Assembly: GCF_018613065.1 (NCBI RefSeq)
Contig: NZ_JAGGQW010000061.1
Span: 1 to 16,394 of the forward strand
Reading direction: 5' to 3'
DNA length: 16,394 bases
Origin: Bacillus sp. ISL-7
GTDB lineage: Bacteria > Bacillota > Bacilli > Bacillales_B > DSM-18226
The notes under the pieces are model-generated. The model had not been told where the DNA came from. It searched no databases and saw nothing but the letters and a program-made list of their open reading frames with translations. The position numbers were made by a program, and so were the translations under genes. Of the stretch, positions 1 to 7,572 are shown in pieces; position 1 is the stretch's first letter; each line of letters opens with the position of its first letter.

Positions 1-1
1 T

Positions 2-170
2 GACAAAGTGCAACATGACAAATTAATGTCAATCGTTTCTAAGACTATCACTGACAAACCAACATTAAAACTAATTCGTCGGTACCTACAAGCGGGGATC
101 ATGAAAAATGGGGTTGTGTCTGTAAATAAAGAAGGTACTCCGCAAGGAGGTCCACTTAGTCCCATACTCC
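2..170 (+). pseudogene. Group II intron reverse transcriptase/maturase, internal fragment
   Basis: The frame reads from the window edge as DKVQHDKLMSIVSK, then a helix-rich stretch, then NKEGTPQGGPLSPIL. The PQGGPLSP block is the RT core motif of group II intron-encoded proteins (LtrA type), which normally lies a few dozen residues before the catalytic YADD. Homology stops at about base 170, inside this block. The following codons (PYRICVVV...) are not RT-like, and there is no YADD, maturase (X) or endonuclease domain. The 5' part lies outside the window. It is therefore a 3'-truncated, dead copy. The stop at 266-268 belongs to unrelated downstream sequence. The family call is firm; the exact junction is approximate. 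Confidence 0.85.
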
Positions 171-446
171 CTTATAGGATTTGTGTTGTTGTTGCTTCTT
201 TTTGGCGGTGTAGTGGATTTATTTTCTATAACTTTAATCACGCTGTCATCCCGATATGTATCAGGTAAATATAAGTTATTTATCATACGGATCGTTATGG
301 ATTGCACATTTACTTGGTTTGCATTGCATATGGTAGATGAATATATGAATAGCATTGTCATTCCATTGAAAACAGAAATCATTGCCGTTCTATTATTATT
401 CTTTATAGAAATTGCCTTTGATAAGAGTGAAAAAACTAAAAGGTAA
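171..446 (+). pseudogene. 3' part of a small membrane protein gene, cut by the intron fragment
   Basis: An open frame shifted relative to the RT remnant runs to TAA at 444-446. It encodes a hydrophobic segment (LIGFVLLLLLFGGVV), a middle section with IIRIVMDCTFTWFALHM, a second hydrophobic segment (IIAVLLLFFIEIAF) and a charged tail DKSEKTKR. The composition is that of a two- or three-helix membrane protein. I do not recognise the family. A GTG at 183 could serve as a start, but the only Shine-Dalgarno-like string nearby (AAGGAGG at 144-150) is the RT PQGG codons and is too far away. The hydrophobic frame is open upstream to the junction. I infer that the N-terminus was lost when the intron fragment became joined here; translation is doubtful. 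Confidence 0.5.
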
Positions 447-502
447 TTTTTACTTAATTGGATTCTTCTTTAACTAATAGGTGATTGTTTCACACAAAAT
501 CG

Positions 503-530
503 GGGCTGTTTCCGCAGTCCTTTTTTTCTT
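503..530 (+). terminator. Rho-independent terminator
   Basis: GGGCTG (503-508) pairs with CAGTCC (515-520), one G-T pair, 6-nt loop, followed directly by TTTTTTT. It lies about 55 nt after the stop of the membrane protein remnant and would end its transcript. Confidence 0.6.
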
Positions 531-536
531 TCGCTA

Positions 537-569
537 TTCAACTAAAGGGGCAGGTTACTCGAAGAAGGA
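537..569 (+). repeat. Dispersed short intergenic repeat, copy A
   Basis: TTCAACTAAAGGGGCAGGTT followed by a purine-rich GAAGAAGGA tail. It shares the order 'CAACTAA - GGGCAGG/GGGTGC - TTAGTT - GAAGAAGGA' with copies at 1730-1764, 2705-2740 and 2920-2959. Like copy B it directly follows a terminator-like T-run. Function unknown. Confidence 0.5.
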
Positions 570-608
570 ATAATGACATTATATAACAAATAAATAGATA
601 CTAATTAA

Positions 609-825
609 CAAAAACTTGATGGAGAAACAGGCGAAATCCATGATAAGGGTGGCAAGGAAATGAAATTCCAAGGCCATGCTGTCTTGACCTCATTCCTTTG
701 GGGAAATTAAGATATCGCCGCTAAATTTGAAGCCATCATTCGTCGAGATGAAGTCAAGCTTCCAGAAGGTTAAGGGAATGACGAAGAAGCCTATGGCAAC
801 CATAAGTCTAGCGGCAAAATAAAAG
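609..825 (+). pseudogene. Decayed coding remnant, family not recognised
   Basis: One frame (codon CTT at 615) gives a protein-like translation beginning LDGETGEIHDKGGKEMKF, then QGHAVLTSFLWGN, a TAA (708-710), DIAAKFEAIIRRDEVKLPEG, a second TAA (771-773), then GNDEEAYGNHKSSGKI. The residue balance (acidic and basic residues with spaced hydrophobics) and continuity on both sides of the two stops indicate a former gene broken by point nonsense mutations rather than chance. There is no start codon with a ribosome binding site. The frame runs into the terminator stem at 823-848. The family is not recognised. It may once have been a secreted or cell-surface protein like the one encoded opposite it at 902-1513, but I see no direct sequence match between them. 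Confidence 0.5.
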
Positions 826-848
826 GTCGGTTAACACTAACCGGCCTT
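823..848 (-). terminator. Terminator of the secreted-protein gene
   Basis: An 11-bp stem, AAGGTCGGTTA (823-833) with TAACCGGCCTT (838-848), one G-T pair and a 4-nt loop. Read on the minus strand the stem is followed by TTTTATTTTG, so it fits the end of the gene at 902-1513. Confidence 0.75.
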
Positions 849-901
849 ATATGTACATATTAAATTAGGGTTTAGGTTTTTGGATTTTGTTAGCGGAATG
901 T

Positions 902-1513
902 TTACTTAATTATTGTGAAAGATGAACCTGTGGATACATTACCACCGGAATAATCAAAACTATCAGTCCCCTTACCATCGACGGTTCCGGAAACCGAGAC
1001 ATTATAGTAATCTTTGAAAGTACCCTTAGAAAGTTTGATGAACTCGTCGAAATCAATCTGGACATTTTTCTCAGTGAATTTTGAGGTAGAATAACTCTTT
1101 TGATTGAAAGCCCAGGTAAGATTGATAGACTTAGTACCAGCAGGAGTTTCAACGCCAGTGCAATTTCCTTCTTCATCGCAAGTAAAATCAACTTTATTTA
1201 CTTCTACTGTCTGATTCACTTTGGCAGTACCTTTGTTAATGTCAAAAACCACTTTAGTTGCTGGAACTACAGCGCTACCAAAATAGTATTCGTCTTTTTC
1301 ATAATCGTAGGTTTGGTAATATAGGATGTAAGAATCCTTACCTTCAAAGTTAGTACTAAGGTCTACATTGGTATCGACAGTACCTTCTGACCCATAGAAC
1401 GAAGCACCTTGATAGGAGCCTTTGTATACAGGGGAATTGCTTTGCGCCATTGCTGGCAGGGCCATAGTCAAAAGGAACACAACCGTCAGAATCAATACTT
1501 TTACTTTTCTCAT
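902..1513 (-). CDS. Secreted protein of unknown function (203 aa)
   Basis: The N-terminus MRKVKVLILTVVFLLTMALPAMAQS is a classical Sec signal peptide: basic start, hydrophobic core and an AMA-Q cleavage site after residue 23. The mature 180 residues are rich in Tyr, Ser, Thr, Gly and Asp with alternating beta-strand patterns. They contain two Cys in CDEEGNC that could form a disulfide. No catalytic motif, LPXTG anchor or repeat is visible, and I do not recognise the family. The ATG at 1513 is preceded by GGAGG with 6-nt spacing, which supports the start. It is monocistronic: its own terminator lies at 823-848 and the next gene upstream runs the other way. It is probably released to the medium or held loosely at the wall. 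Confidence 0.8.
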   Translation of the reverse strand: MRKVKVLILTVVFLLTMALPAMAQSNSPVYKGSYQGASFYGSEGTVDTNVDLSTNFEGKDSYILYYQTYDYEKDEYYFGSAVVPATKVVFDINKGTAKVNQTVEVNKVDFTCDEEGNCTGVETPAGTKSINLTWAFNQKSYSTSKFTEKNVQIDFDEFIKLSKGTFKDYYNVSVSGTVDGKGTDSFDYSGGNVSTGSSFTIIK

Positions 1514-1679
1514 TACGAACCTCCAATTTTTGGAAACCTAAACCGCTGTCCTAATTGTACAATATGGAAGAAAAAATGTACTTAAGTAAAGTTCGACAAT
1601 TTTCACACTTTAAAGAAATTGATAGGGAAGTGTATTGGGATTCGATTGGAAATTAATAAGCTAATTTATATATTCAAAT

Positions 1680-1719
1680 AAAGGCTGTGTTTGCTCCAGG
1701 AGGAATTACGGCCTTTTTT
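1680..1719 (+). terminator. Possible weak terminator
   Basis: AAAGGC (1680-1685) and GCCTTT (1711-1716) flank a long loop and are followed by a T-run. No gene on this strand reads into it, so it may be a leftover. The rest of 1514-1871 holds the repeat at 1730-1764 and no gene that I can see. Confidence 0.3.
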
Positions 1720-1729
1720 GTTGAAATCC

Positions 1730-1764
1730 TTCTTGAACTAACGTGGCAGGTTAGTTAAAGAAGG
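1730..1764 (+). repeat. Dispersed short intergenic repeat, copy B (palindromic)
   Basis: TTCTTGAACTAAC (1730-1742) and GTTAGTTAAAGAA (1750-1762) form a 13-bp stem with one mismatch around GTGGCAG. This is the best-preserved copy of the family and shows that the repeat is a stem-loop. It lies about 110 nt before the sulfotransferase start. Confidence 0.6.
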
Positions 1765-1871
1765 AGTCCCAGGTATCGTTATTCATACGTTAAAATCTAT
1801 ATTATAGGTTGAAATCCAAACAAACAAAGCCAACTATGCATTTAATGATAAAAAATATAGAGGTGAAAAAA

Positions 1872-2654
1872 ATGTCAGGTTTTGAAAAAAAACATGAAAT
1901 CATCACAAAATTAATAACTAACAACTTGCCACTTTATAAAAAAGAATTTCCGTTAATATTTTTTTGGAGTCCAAAAGGTGGATGTACTTCGCTTATTAAG
2001 TGGTTCTACTTCCAAGTAGGGTTACTTCATGAAGCGATTGATTATAACCCTTGGATCCACTTTTACAGAATGGAAGTATTTGAAAAGCAAGTAGACTATA
2101 AAGCTGAATTAGCGAAGGAACTTTTGAATAATAAAAAAAGTGTCTATAAACTTGTTCGAAATCCTTATAATAGAGCTGTTAGTTCATTTTTTGCAACATT
2201 AGGGAATGAAGCTATATTGAAACAGGTTTTTCCAGAAGGTATTCCGAACGGCTTATCCTTTAAACAATTCTTATATCGGGTAAAAAAAATAGGTGTAAAA
2301 AAAGAATCAATTAATATTCATATTGCTCAACAATATATTGAAGGGGAAGAAATATTTATTCAAAAATATTTACAATTAGAATATTTCGTAACTAAAATTA
2401 AGGATATAGAAAAACAATATAACTTATTAGATTCCCCTATTCAAAATATCATTAAATCTCCGCATCATGTGGCACCAAGATTAATTGTCAAGACTAATCA
2501 GTCATTTTCAGAGGTAAAATTGTCTGTGAAAGAATTACGTGGATACGTACCAGAATACCAGTTTTTTTATGATGAGGAGACAAAAGCTTTAGTTAGGGAG
2601 CTATTTAAAAAGGATTTTGAAAAGTATGGTTATAATCAACATGACTTAACTTAA
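1872..2654 (+). CDS. Sulfotransferase family protein
   Basis: Predicted PAPS-dependent sulfotransferase, which transfers a sulfuryl group from 3'-phosphoadenylyl sulfate to a hydroxyl or amino group; the acceptor is unknown. WSPKGGCTSLIKW (about residues 32-44) matches the 5'-phosphosulfate loop of the Sulfotransfer_2-like group. LVRNPYNRAVSSFF (about 94-107) matches the 3'-phosphate-binding motif RxPxxRxxSxF. There is no signal peptide or membrane span, so it should be cytosolic. I chose the ATG at 1872 (260 aa) because GAGGTG lies 6 nt before it; an in-frame GTG/ATG frame extends back to 1809 without a good ribosome site. Such enzymes in Bacillaceae often modify surface glycans or secondary metabolites, but no glycan genes lie alongside. 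Confident on family, not on substrate. Confidence 0.8.
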   Translation: MSGFEKKHEIITKLITNNLPLYKKEFPLIFFWSPKGGCTSLIKWFYFQVGLLHEAIDYNPWIHFYRMEVFEKQVDYKAELAKELLNNKKSVYKLVRNPYNRAVSSFFATLGNEAILKQVFPEGIPNGLSFKQFLYRVKKIGVKKESINIHIAQQYIEGEEIFIQKYLQLEYFVTKIKDIEKQYNLLDSPIQNIIKSPHHVAPRLIVKTNQSFSEVKLSVKELRGYVPEYQFFYDEETKALVRELFKKDFEKYGYNQHDLT

Positions 2655-2704
2655 CTCGACATCTAGGTATAAGGTGATAAATAATCTTCATTACAACATA
2701 TCTC

Positions 2705-2740
2705 TTGTTCAACTATCGGGTGCTTTAATTGATGAAGGAA
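2705..2740 (+). repeat. Dispersed short intergenic repeat, copy C
   Basis: TTGTTCAACTATCGGGTGC followed by TTTAATTGATGAAGGAA, a diverged copy of the family at 537, 1730 and 2920. It ends just before the ribosome site of the small gene at 2754. Confidence 0.45.
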
Positions 2741-2753
2741 TAGAGGTGAAATA

Positions 2754-2906
2754 GTGCCAACGCCAATTATATTACTCTTATTACTAATATCAATTTTAGT
2801 TTTTAAAGGCGCACAAAACGGAAGTGTGAAATTTACTGTTAAGAAGTTTATATTAGGTTTAATTATAACTATCATATTCATTAACGTGATAATGTTTTTC
2901 ATCTAA
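2754..2906 (+). CDS. Small membrane peptide (50 aa)
   Basis: The GTG start at 2754 is preceded by GAGGTG with 5-nt spacing. The frame reads MPTPIILLLLLISILVFKGA, then a short polar loop QNGSVKFTVKK, then FILGLIIT and a second hydrophobic stretch to TAA at 2904-2906. The layout is two transmembrane helices joined by a basic loop. No family is recognised. It lies 99 nt after the sulfotransferase stop on the same strand, and the strong stem-loop at 2975-3030 follows it, so the two may share a transcript. It is too short to judge by homology; the main support is the ribosome site and the clean hydrophobic pattern. Confidence 0.5.
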   Translation: MPTPIILLLLLISILVFKGAQNGSVKFTVKKFILGLIITIIFINVIMFFI

Positions 2907-2919
2907 TAAAATACTATGT

Positions 2920-2959
2920 GAACTAATGTACTTAAAGTAACGGGTGCGTTAGTAAAACA
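2920..2959 (+). repeat. Dispersed short intergenic repeat, copy D
   Basis: GAACTAATG, then AGTAACGGGTGCGTTAGTAAAAC. It has the TAAC-GGGTGC-GTTA core of the repeat family, just downstream of the small membrane gene. Confidence 0.45.
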
Positions 2960-2974
2960 ATCTAAATTCTCAAT

Positions 2975-3030
2975 GAAGCCAAAGTATGCATTATTTTATT
3001 CACTCAAATGCATATTTTGGCTTCTTTATT
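2975..3030 (+). terminator. Strong terminator
   Basis: GAAGCCAAA-TATGCATT (2975-2992) pairs with AAATGCATA-TTTGGCTTC (3006-3024), leaving a short AT-rich loop, followed by TTTATT. It ends the plus-strand transcript of the sulfotransferase and small membrane genes. Nothing else is recognisable up to 3134. Confidence 0.7.
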
Positions 3031-3134
3031 ATGCAGTAGGTTTTTTATTAATTGGTAAATCTCTTGGCGTACATTGGTAAAAAAGATGGCAAGGGTGGTA
3101 AAATCTTGTGAACGTAATCAATAATGCCTAGAAA

Positions 3135-3181
3135 ACGAAAAAGAAGTCTACCTCTTAATAGGGATTAGACTTCTTTTTCGT
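3135..3181 (-). terminator. Terminator of the dlt operon
   Basis: A perfect 16-bp stem: ACGAAAAAGAAGTCTA (3135-3150) and its complement (3166-3181), with a 15-nt loop. On the minus strand the descending arm ends in CTTTTTCG followed by TTTTC, immediately after the dltD stop. It could also stop plus-strand transcription. Confidence 0.85.
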
Positions 3182-3182
3182 A

Positions 3183-4361
3183 TTATTTTTGTTTTTCAAA
3201 TTGTAGAATACCTTTGTCAACAGATACCCATCCTTTATACCCCAGATGGATCGTATCTTTAAAGAAATATTTATCGTACTCATGACCGGATAAATCTAAA
3301 ATAGGAAATCCGTTCTTTTCAATTTGTTTTTTAACCTTCACATAATAATCCGTGCGTCCTTTGGTTGGAAAACTGGTATAATCTGACCAGTAACCATTGA
3401 CTGGAACGGAAACAAATAAAGGTTTTGCATGGGCTTCTTTTAGTACATCGAGGACCAGTTGCAGATCTTGATATTGTCTAGATTTTGCATAACTTGCTCC
3501 CTTTTTATACCCTTGAAGTTTATCCAATTTAGGTTGTAACATGGCTTTATAATACAAATCATTCACATAGAACGGATTGGATGTTGTTTTTTTTGCAGCC
3601 ATATGGGTGGCAGCGTCTTCAAGCTCAGCCCATGATTTATTCTGTGTGAGGGCTGGTTTTGGATGAAGTTTTTTCAAATGGACATCTAGTAAAGAAAGGA
3701 TTAAATCTCTTCGTTCCAACAAATGTAAAAAACCATAAGCAAAGGGCTTGATGACCATGGCTTTGGTTTGGTGCCATTTATCATGATATACATTCGCCTC
3801 CAAAAGAGAAGAAAGCATCCAATCACTTTTGACTACATTAAAGGCTAAAAGGCGCTTTGAACCTTCTGTCACTAATGGATGATTCACTTTTGGGTTTAAC
3901 GCAAATTGGTATCCTTGTAAAACAGAAAAGTTGGGTGCAAAGTGGGATTCATCCGAGCCTTTAGGCACAAACCATTGTGGTGATAAGACGAAAACTATCC
4001 TTTTGCCTTTTAACTTATCTGCATGAGCTGAAAAGTTTAAAAAGTGAATGAGTGCCTCAGTCCCCCCGGTTCCGACTAAAAACGGCGTGAAGCCCTGTGG
4101 ATTCACATGAAAATAGTTTGACGGATGAAAAGGGTCTAATCGAGCCAATTCAGAAGAACCATAAATAGGCAAATAGGCAGGATTTTCTAACATCTTTTGT
4201 TGAACTAAATAGCCTTGAAACATATTGCGGTCTAATCCTGCTGCATCTCGCTCCACCAACTTCTCATTAATCAAAGGCAGTAACCATTGGGCTGGAAAAA
4301 ACAAAAGAATGGAAAATAAGATGACTGCCACAATTAAGGGTTTAAAGGAGGAGCGGACCAT
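3183..4361 (-). CDS. dltD: DltD, D-alanyl-lipoteichoic acid biosynthesis protein
   Basis: Membrane-anchored, extracellular-facing SGNH-like enzyme that acts in the last steps of D-alanine transfer onto teichoic acid. One N-terminal transmembrane helix (about residues 8-30) is followed by an outer domain. YGSSELARLDPFHP (67-80) carries the catalytic Ser70 of the GSSEL motif. FKDTIHLGYKGW near the C-terminus supplies Asp369 and His372 of the triad. The length of 392 aa is normal for the family. The start is ATG at 4361, overlapping the dltC stop by one base (TAATG) with GGAG 8 nt upstream; a longer in-frame extension to 4406 would lie inside dltC and is unlikely. It is the last gene of dltXABCD, followed directly by the terminator. 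Confidence 0.95.
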   Translation of the reverse strand: MVRSSFKPLIVAVILFSILLFFPAQWLLPLINEKLVERDAAGLDRNMFQGYLVQQKMLENPAYLPIYGSSELARLDPFHPSNYFHVNPQGFTPFLVGTGGTEALIHFLNFSAHADKLKGKRIVFVLSPQWFVPKGSDESHFAPNFSVLQGYQFALNPKVNHPLVTEGSKRLLAFNVVKSDWMLSSLLEANVYHDKWHQTKAMVIKPFAYGFLHLLERRDLILSLLDVHLKKLHPKPALTQNKSWAELEDAATHMAAKKTTSNPFYVNDLYYKAMLQPKLDKLQGYKKGASYAKSRQYQDLQLVLDVLKEAHAKPLFVSVPVNGYWSDYTSFPTKGRTDYYVKVKKQIEKNGFPILDLSGHEYDKYFFKDTIHLGYKGWVSVDKGILQFEKQK

Positions 4362-4594
4362 TACCGATTCTCCAATTGACCAATAATTGCATTCGGAGTA
4401 TTCCATTCTTCTCTGACGAAATCAGAAATCCCCACTGTGATCTCTAAACGTTCTTCAATTTCAACAAGCAATGAAACCGTTCCGAACGAATCCAATAGAC
4501 CTTCCTTAAATAAATCGATATTTAAATTTTCTCTTACAATATCCGAATCACAAATCTCTTCTAAAATATCCAACACTGTCTCTTTTACTGACAT
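4361..4594 (-). CDS. dltC: DltC, D-alanyl carrier protein
   Basis: A 77-residue acyl-carrier-type protein. [16 protein letters not shown] (33-48) contains Ser36, the expected attachment site for 4'-phosphopantetheine, on which D-alanine is carried as a thioester after loading by DltA. The acidic four-helix composition and length are typical. The ATG at 4594 has AGGAGG 7 nt upstream. The same frame is open upstream inside dltB, but the ribosome site and family length fix this start. It sits 17 nt after the dltB stop and overlaps dltD by one base, so it is very probably translated in tight coupling with dltD. Confidence 0.95.
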   Translation of the reverse strand: MSVKETVLDILEEICDSDIVRENLNIDLFKEGLLDSFGTVSLLVEIEERLEITVGISDFVREEWNTPNAIIGQLENR

Positions 4595-4611
4595 GATAAT
4601 TCCTCCTAATA

Positions 4612-5760
4612 TTAAAATAATCGACCGGAAAAGATTAAAAATCCAAAGCAAATGAAGTGGAAGGTGATGACGATCGAGATTGCATGTGTCCATTTATTCT
4701 TTTTCCAGAATGAGTATTTTTTGTTTTTTCGTGCAAACCAATCAAAACTGATGATTAAAAGAGCATGATATAACCCATACACAATATAGTGAAGTTCCAG
4801 ACCGTGCCATACCCCCATTAATAAAAAGAGAAGCAGGTAACCAAGATAGGAAATGGTGAAACGGTTTTTGATCCACTTTTTCTTTTGCATTATGAAGGCA
4901 AATCGCATGTACACATAATCCCGGAACCAAAATGAAAGTGACATGTGCCAACGGTTCCAAAAGTCTTTAATATTTCTGCTCAAAAAAGGAAGATTAAAGT
5001 TTTCAGGCGTTTTAACCCCCATAATATAGCTGAAACCGATGGCAAAGTTGCTGTATCCAGCAAAGTCAAAAAATAAATATAAACTGTACAGATACATATA
5101 ACTAATATCGGATAGCAGCGTATGGTTTTGGATAAAAAGTGTTGAAATTAATTTACTATTGATGAGAAACCCGATAATAAATTTATATAAAAAGCCTAAA
5201 AAAATCTTATTAATTCCCTTATAAAGAAGCTCATGATACTCTTCTCTGGAAGGAACGGTGCCTATATCCTTTTTAAAACGTTTGTAACGGTCGATTGGAC
5301 CGGAGGATATGGTTGGAAAAAACAATAAAAACGAAAGTTGTTCTTTTATGGTCAAAGATGTTAACGAACCATCTCGAATATCAATTACCATTTGGACATT
5401 TTTAAAGTTTAAATAAGAAATTCCTAAAAATCCAAACCAGTTATTCAATTCGAAGGCAGGCAAGATTTTTATTAACAATAAAGGGATGATGGAAAGAAAA
5501 ATAGCAAGATAAAAAACAAGTGACGAATTTTGCTTTGATCGATACCGTATATAAACGGAAACAAGGATGATCTCCCAAATGACATAGGCAATAAAGGAAT
5601 ACGCTTGATGAAGGTCAGCTGCGAATGCCATAAAGAGCACGACAAACGTAACGAGAGCGTTATACCAACCTAACCTTTTTTTCCGGTATCCCGCTGCTAC
5701 GACAGGGATAAGCAAGATGCCAACAATCATAAAATAAAGTAAAGTTGCATAGGGCGTCAT
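4612..5760 (-). CDS. dltB: DltB, MBOAT-family teichoic acid D-alanyltransferase
   Basis: A 382-residue polytopic membrane O-acyltransferase that, with DltC, DltX and DltD, passes D-alanine across the membrane. Family blocks visible in order: [21 protein letters not shown] (about 111-131), [16 protein letters not shown] (147-162), [22 protein letters not shown] (263-284) and [15 protein letters not shown] (315-329). His319 in VWHG is the expected catalytic histidine and His272 in RWHMS the second conserved one. Their 47-residue spacing agrees with characterised DltB. About ten hydrophobic segments are present. The ATG at 5760 overlaps the dltA stop by four bases (ATGA), implying translational coupling. 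No truncation is apparent. Confidence 0.95.
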   Translation of the reverse strand: MTPYATLLYFMIVGILLIPVVAAGYRKKRLGWYNALVTFVVLFMAFAADLHQAYSFIAYVIWEIILVSVYIRYRSKQNSSLVFYLAIFLSIIPLLLIKILPAFELNNWFGFLGISYLNFKNVQMVIDIRDGSLTSLTIKEQLSFLLFFPTISSGPIDRYKRFKKDIGTVPSREEYHELLYKGINKIFLGFLYKFIIGFLINSKLISTLFIQNHTLLSDISYMYLYSLYLFFDFAGYSNFAIGFSYIMGVKTPENFNLPFLSRNIKDFWNRWHMSLSFWFRDYVYMRFAFIMQKKKWIKNRFTISYLGYLLLFLLMGVWHGLELHYIVYGLYHALLIISFDWFARKNKKYSFWKKNKWTHAISIVITFHFICFGFLIFSGRLF

Positions 5761-7277
5761 ACAGTAACCTCATGTAAAACTCTTTTTCGGTCTACCTTGC
5801 CGTTATTCGTCATGGGAAGAGCTGGGCGATAAACAAACTTTCTCGGTACCATGTATTGCGGTAATAGAGCACGCAATTCTTTTTTTAACTGACTGGTAAG
5901 TTGAAATTCCTTTTCGAATTTATGTGGAGCTGGGATGATCACCGCTGTTAAAAATTCGCATTTCCCGTCTTTGTAATTAGGTACAATCATAACGTTTTGT
6001 ACTAACGGCAGGGAAGAAAGCTGTGCCTCAATCTCTTCAAGCTCCATTCTGTATCCATTCACTTTCACTTGGAAATCCATTCTTCCTGCGTAAAATAACA
6101 ATCCATCTTTTTTATAGCCAAGGTCTCCTGTTTTATAAGCAGGCTGCCCATTGAGGACGAAAAATGATTTACGAGTCAAACCTGGTTGATTCAAATACCC
6201 TTTGCTCACATGAGGTCCGGTTATAACAATTTGACCTTTTTCCCCATCTGGTTGTTCATCAAGTGATTCTGACAGAATATAAACTTCGCCATCTTTTTTT
6301 GAAATGCCAATTGGCAATGATTCGTACTTTTCAATCAAGGAATCATCCACATTGATACTTGTTGCTGCTACTGTACATTCAGTAGGACCATACGTATTGA
6401 ATACAGTGGCATTTGGGAACCTCTTTCTCAATTTTAAAGCCGTTGCACTTGGTAATGCTTCTCCGCAAAATAAAAATGTTGTTAATTCAGGGAGTAGAGA
6501 TGCTGAAAACTGTTCATCCGATAAGCAATAGTCCACAAAGGATGGAGTAGACGTCCAAATATTCGCGGAGGACTTTTCAAGCGATAAAAATAATTCTTTA
6601 GGCGCTGCCACATACTCTTTGGGCAGCATCCAAAGGGTTCCTCCTAAGAATAAACTAGGGAACAGATCCATCACTGACAAATCAAACGAAAAAGGTGCTT
6701 GGTTTAAAAAGACTTGATGGTTTGCTAAACCGAAGTCATTCGTCATCCAGTGAGTAAAACTCATTAAATTGTTGTAAGAAATTTGGACACCTTTTGGATT
6801 TCCTGTGCTCCCTGACGTATAGATGATATAAAAGTTTTCATCATTGAGAACATATGACTCGGAAGAAACGGTTTTTCCTTGATTCTTTACGAGTGCATCT
6901 CGTAAACGATCTCCATTCAAAGGATGGGATAGATGTTCCAAACCTACTTGAGGCAGATCAATAGGTGATAACATCATTTTAGCTCCAGAATCTTCTATAA
7001 TTTTTGCAATTCTTTCATCTGGAATAGATGTATCAACCGGAATATACGGATGACCTGATTTAACGCATGCTAAAAAACAAACAAGCATTAATGGTTCCAT
7101 GTGACCATAAACCACAATAGGAGTAGAATCATCCAGCAAAAGATTGTTTAAAAAATAAGCTAAAGACTCGGACATATTATAAAGCTGCCTATATGTAAGG
7201 CTCTCATTTCCGCATGAAAAAACGGTCTTTTCAGGATATAATTCAGACCATTTTTGTAGTTGTGAATAAAAATTCAT
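5757..7277 (-). CDS. dltA: DltA, D-alanine--D-alanyl carrier protein ligase
   Basis: Cytosolic adenylation enzyme that makes D-alanyl-AMP from D-alanine and ATP and transfers D-alanine to the DltC pantetheine arm. The adenylation-superfamily motifs are all present: YTSGSTGNPKG (153-163, phosphate loop), NTYGPTE (294-300), YKTGDLG (381-387), GRMDFQVKVNGYRMELEEIE (398-417) and NNGKVDRK (491-498) with the C-terminal lysine at about 494. Cys271 in LFCGEALP matches the conserved DltA cysteine near the D-Ala pocket. The start is ATG at 7277 (506 aa, normal length) with GAGGTG 6 nt upstream; the frame extends to 7331 but that portion overlaps dltX. The start lies 10 nt after the dltX stop. Confidence 0.96.
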   Translation of the reverse strand: MNFYSQLQKWSELYPEKTVFSCGNESLTYRQLYNMSESLAYFLNNLLLDDSTPIVVYGHMEPLMLVCFLACVKSGHPYIPVDTSIPDERIAKIIEDSGAKMMLSPIDLPQVGLEHLSHPLNGDRLRDALVKNQGKTVSSESYVLNDENFYIIYTSGSTGNPKGVQISYNNLMSFTHWMTNDFGLANHQVFLNQAPFSFDLSVMDLFPSLFLGGTLWMLPKEYVAAPKELFLSLEKSSANIWTSTPSFVDYCLSDEQFSASLLPELTTFLFCGEALPSATALKLRKRFPNATVFNTYGPTECTVAATSINVDDSLIEKYESLPIGISKKDGEVYILSESLDEQPDGEKGQIVITGPHVSKGYLNQPGLTRKSFFVLNGQPAYKTGDLGYKKDGLLFYAGRMDFQVKVNGYRMELEEIEAQLSSLPLVQNVMIVPNYKDGKCEFLTAVIIPAPHKFEKEFQLTSQLKKELRALLPQYMVPRKFVYRPALPMTNNGKVDRKRVLHEVTV

Positions 7278-7287
7278 GGTGTCACCT

Positions 7288-7440
7288 CTAAAATTCGTTA
7301 TAAATAAAAGTACCGGAATTTTTAAATCCATAAATTGTTAGTAAGCCTAACAGAATTAAAAAATAAAATAACAATCTCATCATCCACCTTGTGGTAGGAT
7401 GACAGAATAAAGATTTTACATAATGAAAAAATGAATTCAT
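7288..7440 (-). CDS. dltX: DltX, small teichoic acid D-alanylation peptide
   Basis: A 50-residue membrane peptide: MNSFFHYVKSLFC at the N-terminus, one transmembrane helix (about residues 20-38, MMRLLFYFLILLGLLTIYG), and the C-terminus KNSGTFIYNEF. The terminal FIYNEF is the hallmark of DltX, the small first product of Firmicute dlt operons, which joins the DltB/DltD machinery; the conserved C-terminus has been proposed to take part in D-alanyl transfer. The ATG at 7440 has AGGAGG 5 nt upstream. Its stop overlaps the start of the dltA ribosome site, so the two are almost certainly co-translated. It is easily missed because of its size and because a longer frame (7322-7516) lies over it on the same strand. 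Confidence 0.93.
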   Translation of the reverse strand: MNSFFHYVKSLFCHPTTRWMMRLLFYFLILLGLLTIYGFKNSGTFIYNEF

Positions 7441-7486
7441 AAATGCCTCCTAACTGGGAAGTAAAGCACTTGATGATTTTACTATG

Positions 7487-7509
7487 AAATCCTATTTGAT
7501 TTAGGATTT
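7487..7509. promoter_or_regulatory. Inverted repeat in the dlt-tatA divergent spacer
   Basis: AAATCCTA (7487-7494) and TAGGATTT (7502-7509) flank a 7-nt centre, about 50 nt upstream of the dltX start. It could be an operator or an mRNA hairpin in the dlt leader. No convincing sigma-A or ECF promoter could be fixed with the right spacing here; a TTGACA at 7534-7539 faces tatA but lacks a well-spaced -10. Confidence 0.4.
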
Positions 7510-7572
7510 TAATCAAAATTTAATCCTTGGCTTTTGACAGATTAGTGGAATTTAGAATAAAGGGAGCAGGAA

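Noticed and set aside
8..268. 86-aa open frame across the RT fragment junction
   Set aside because: Residues after SPIL are read from unrelated DNA; only the first part is a real RT remnant.
7322..7516. 64-aa minus-strand frame upstream of dltA
   Set aside because: It overlaps dltX in another frame, has no ribosome site and no family features.
7534..7558. TTGACA with TAGAAT as a tatA promoter
   Set aside because: The spacer is only 13 nt, too short for a sigma-A promoter.
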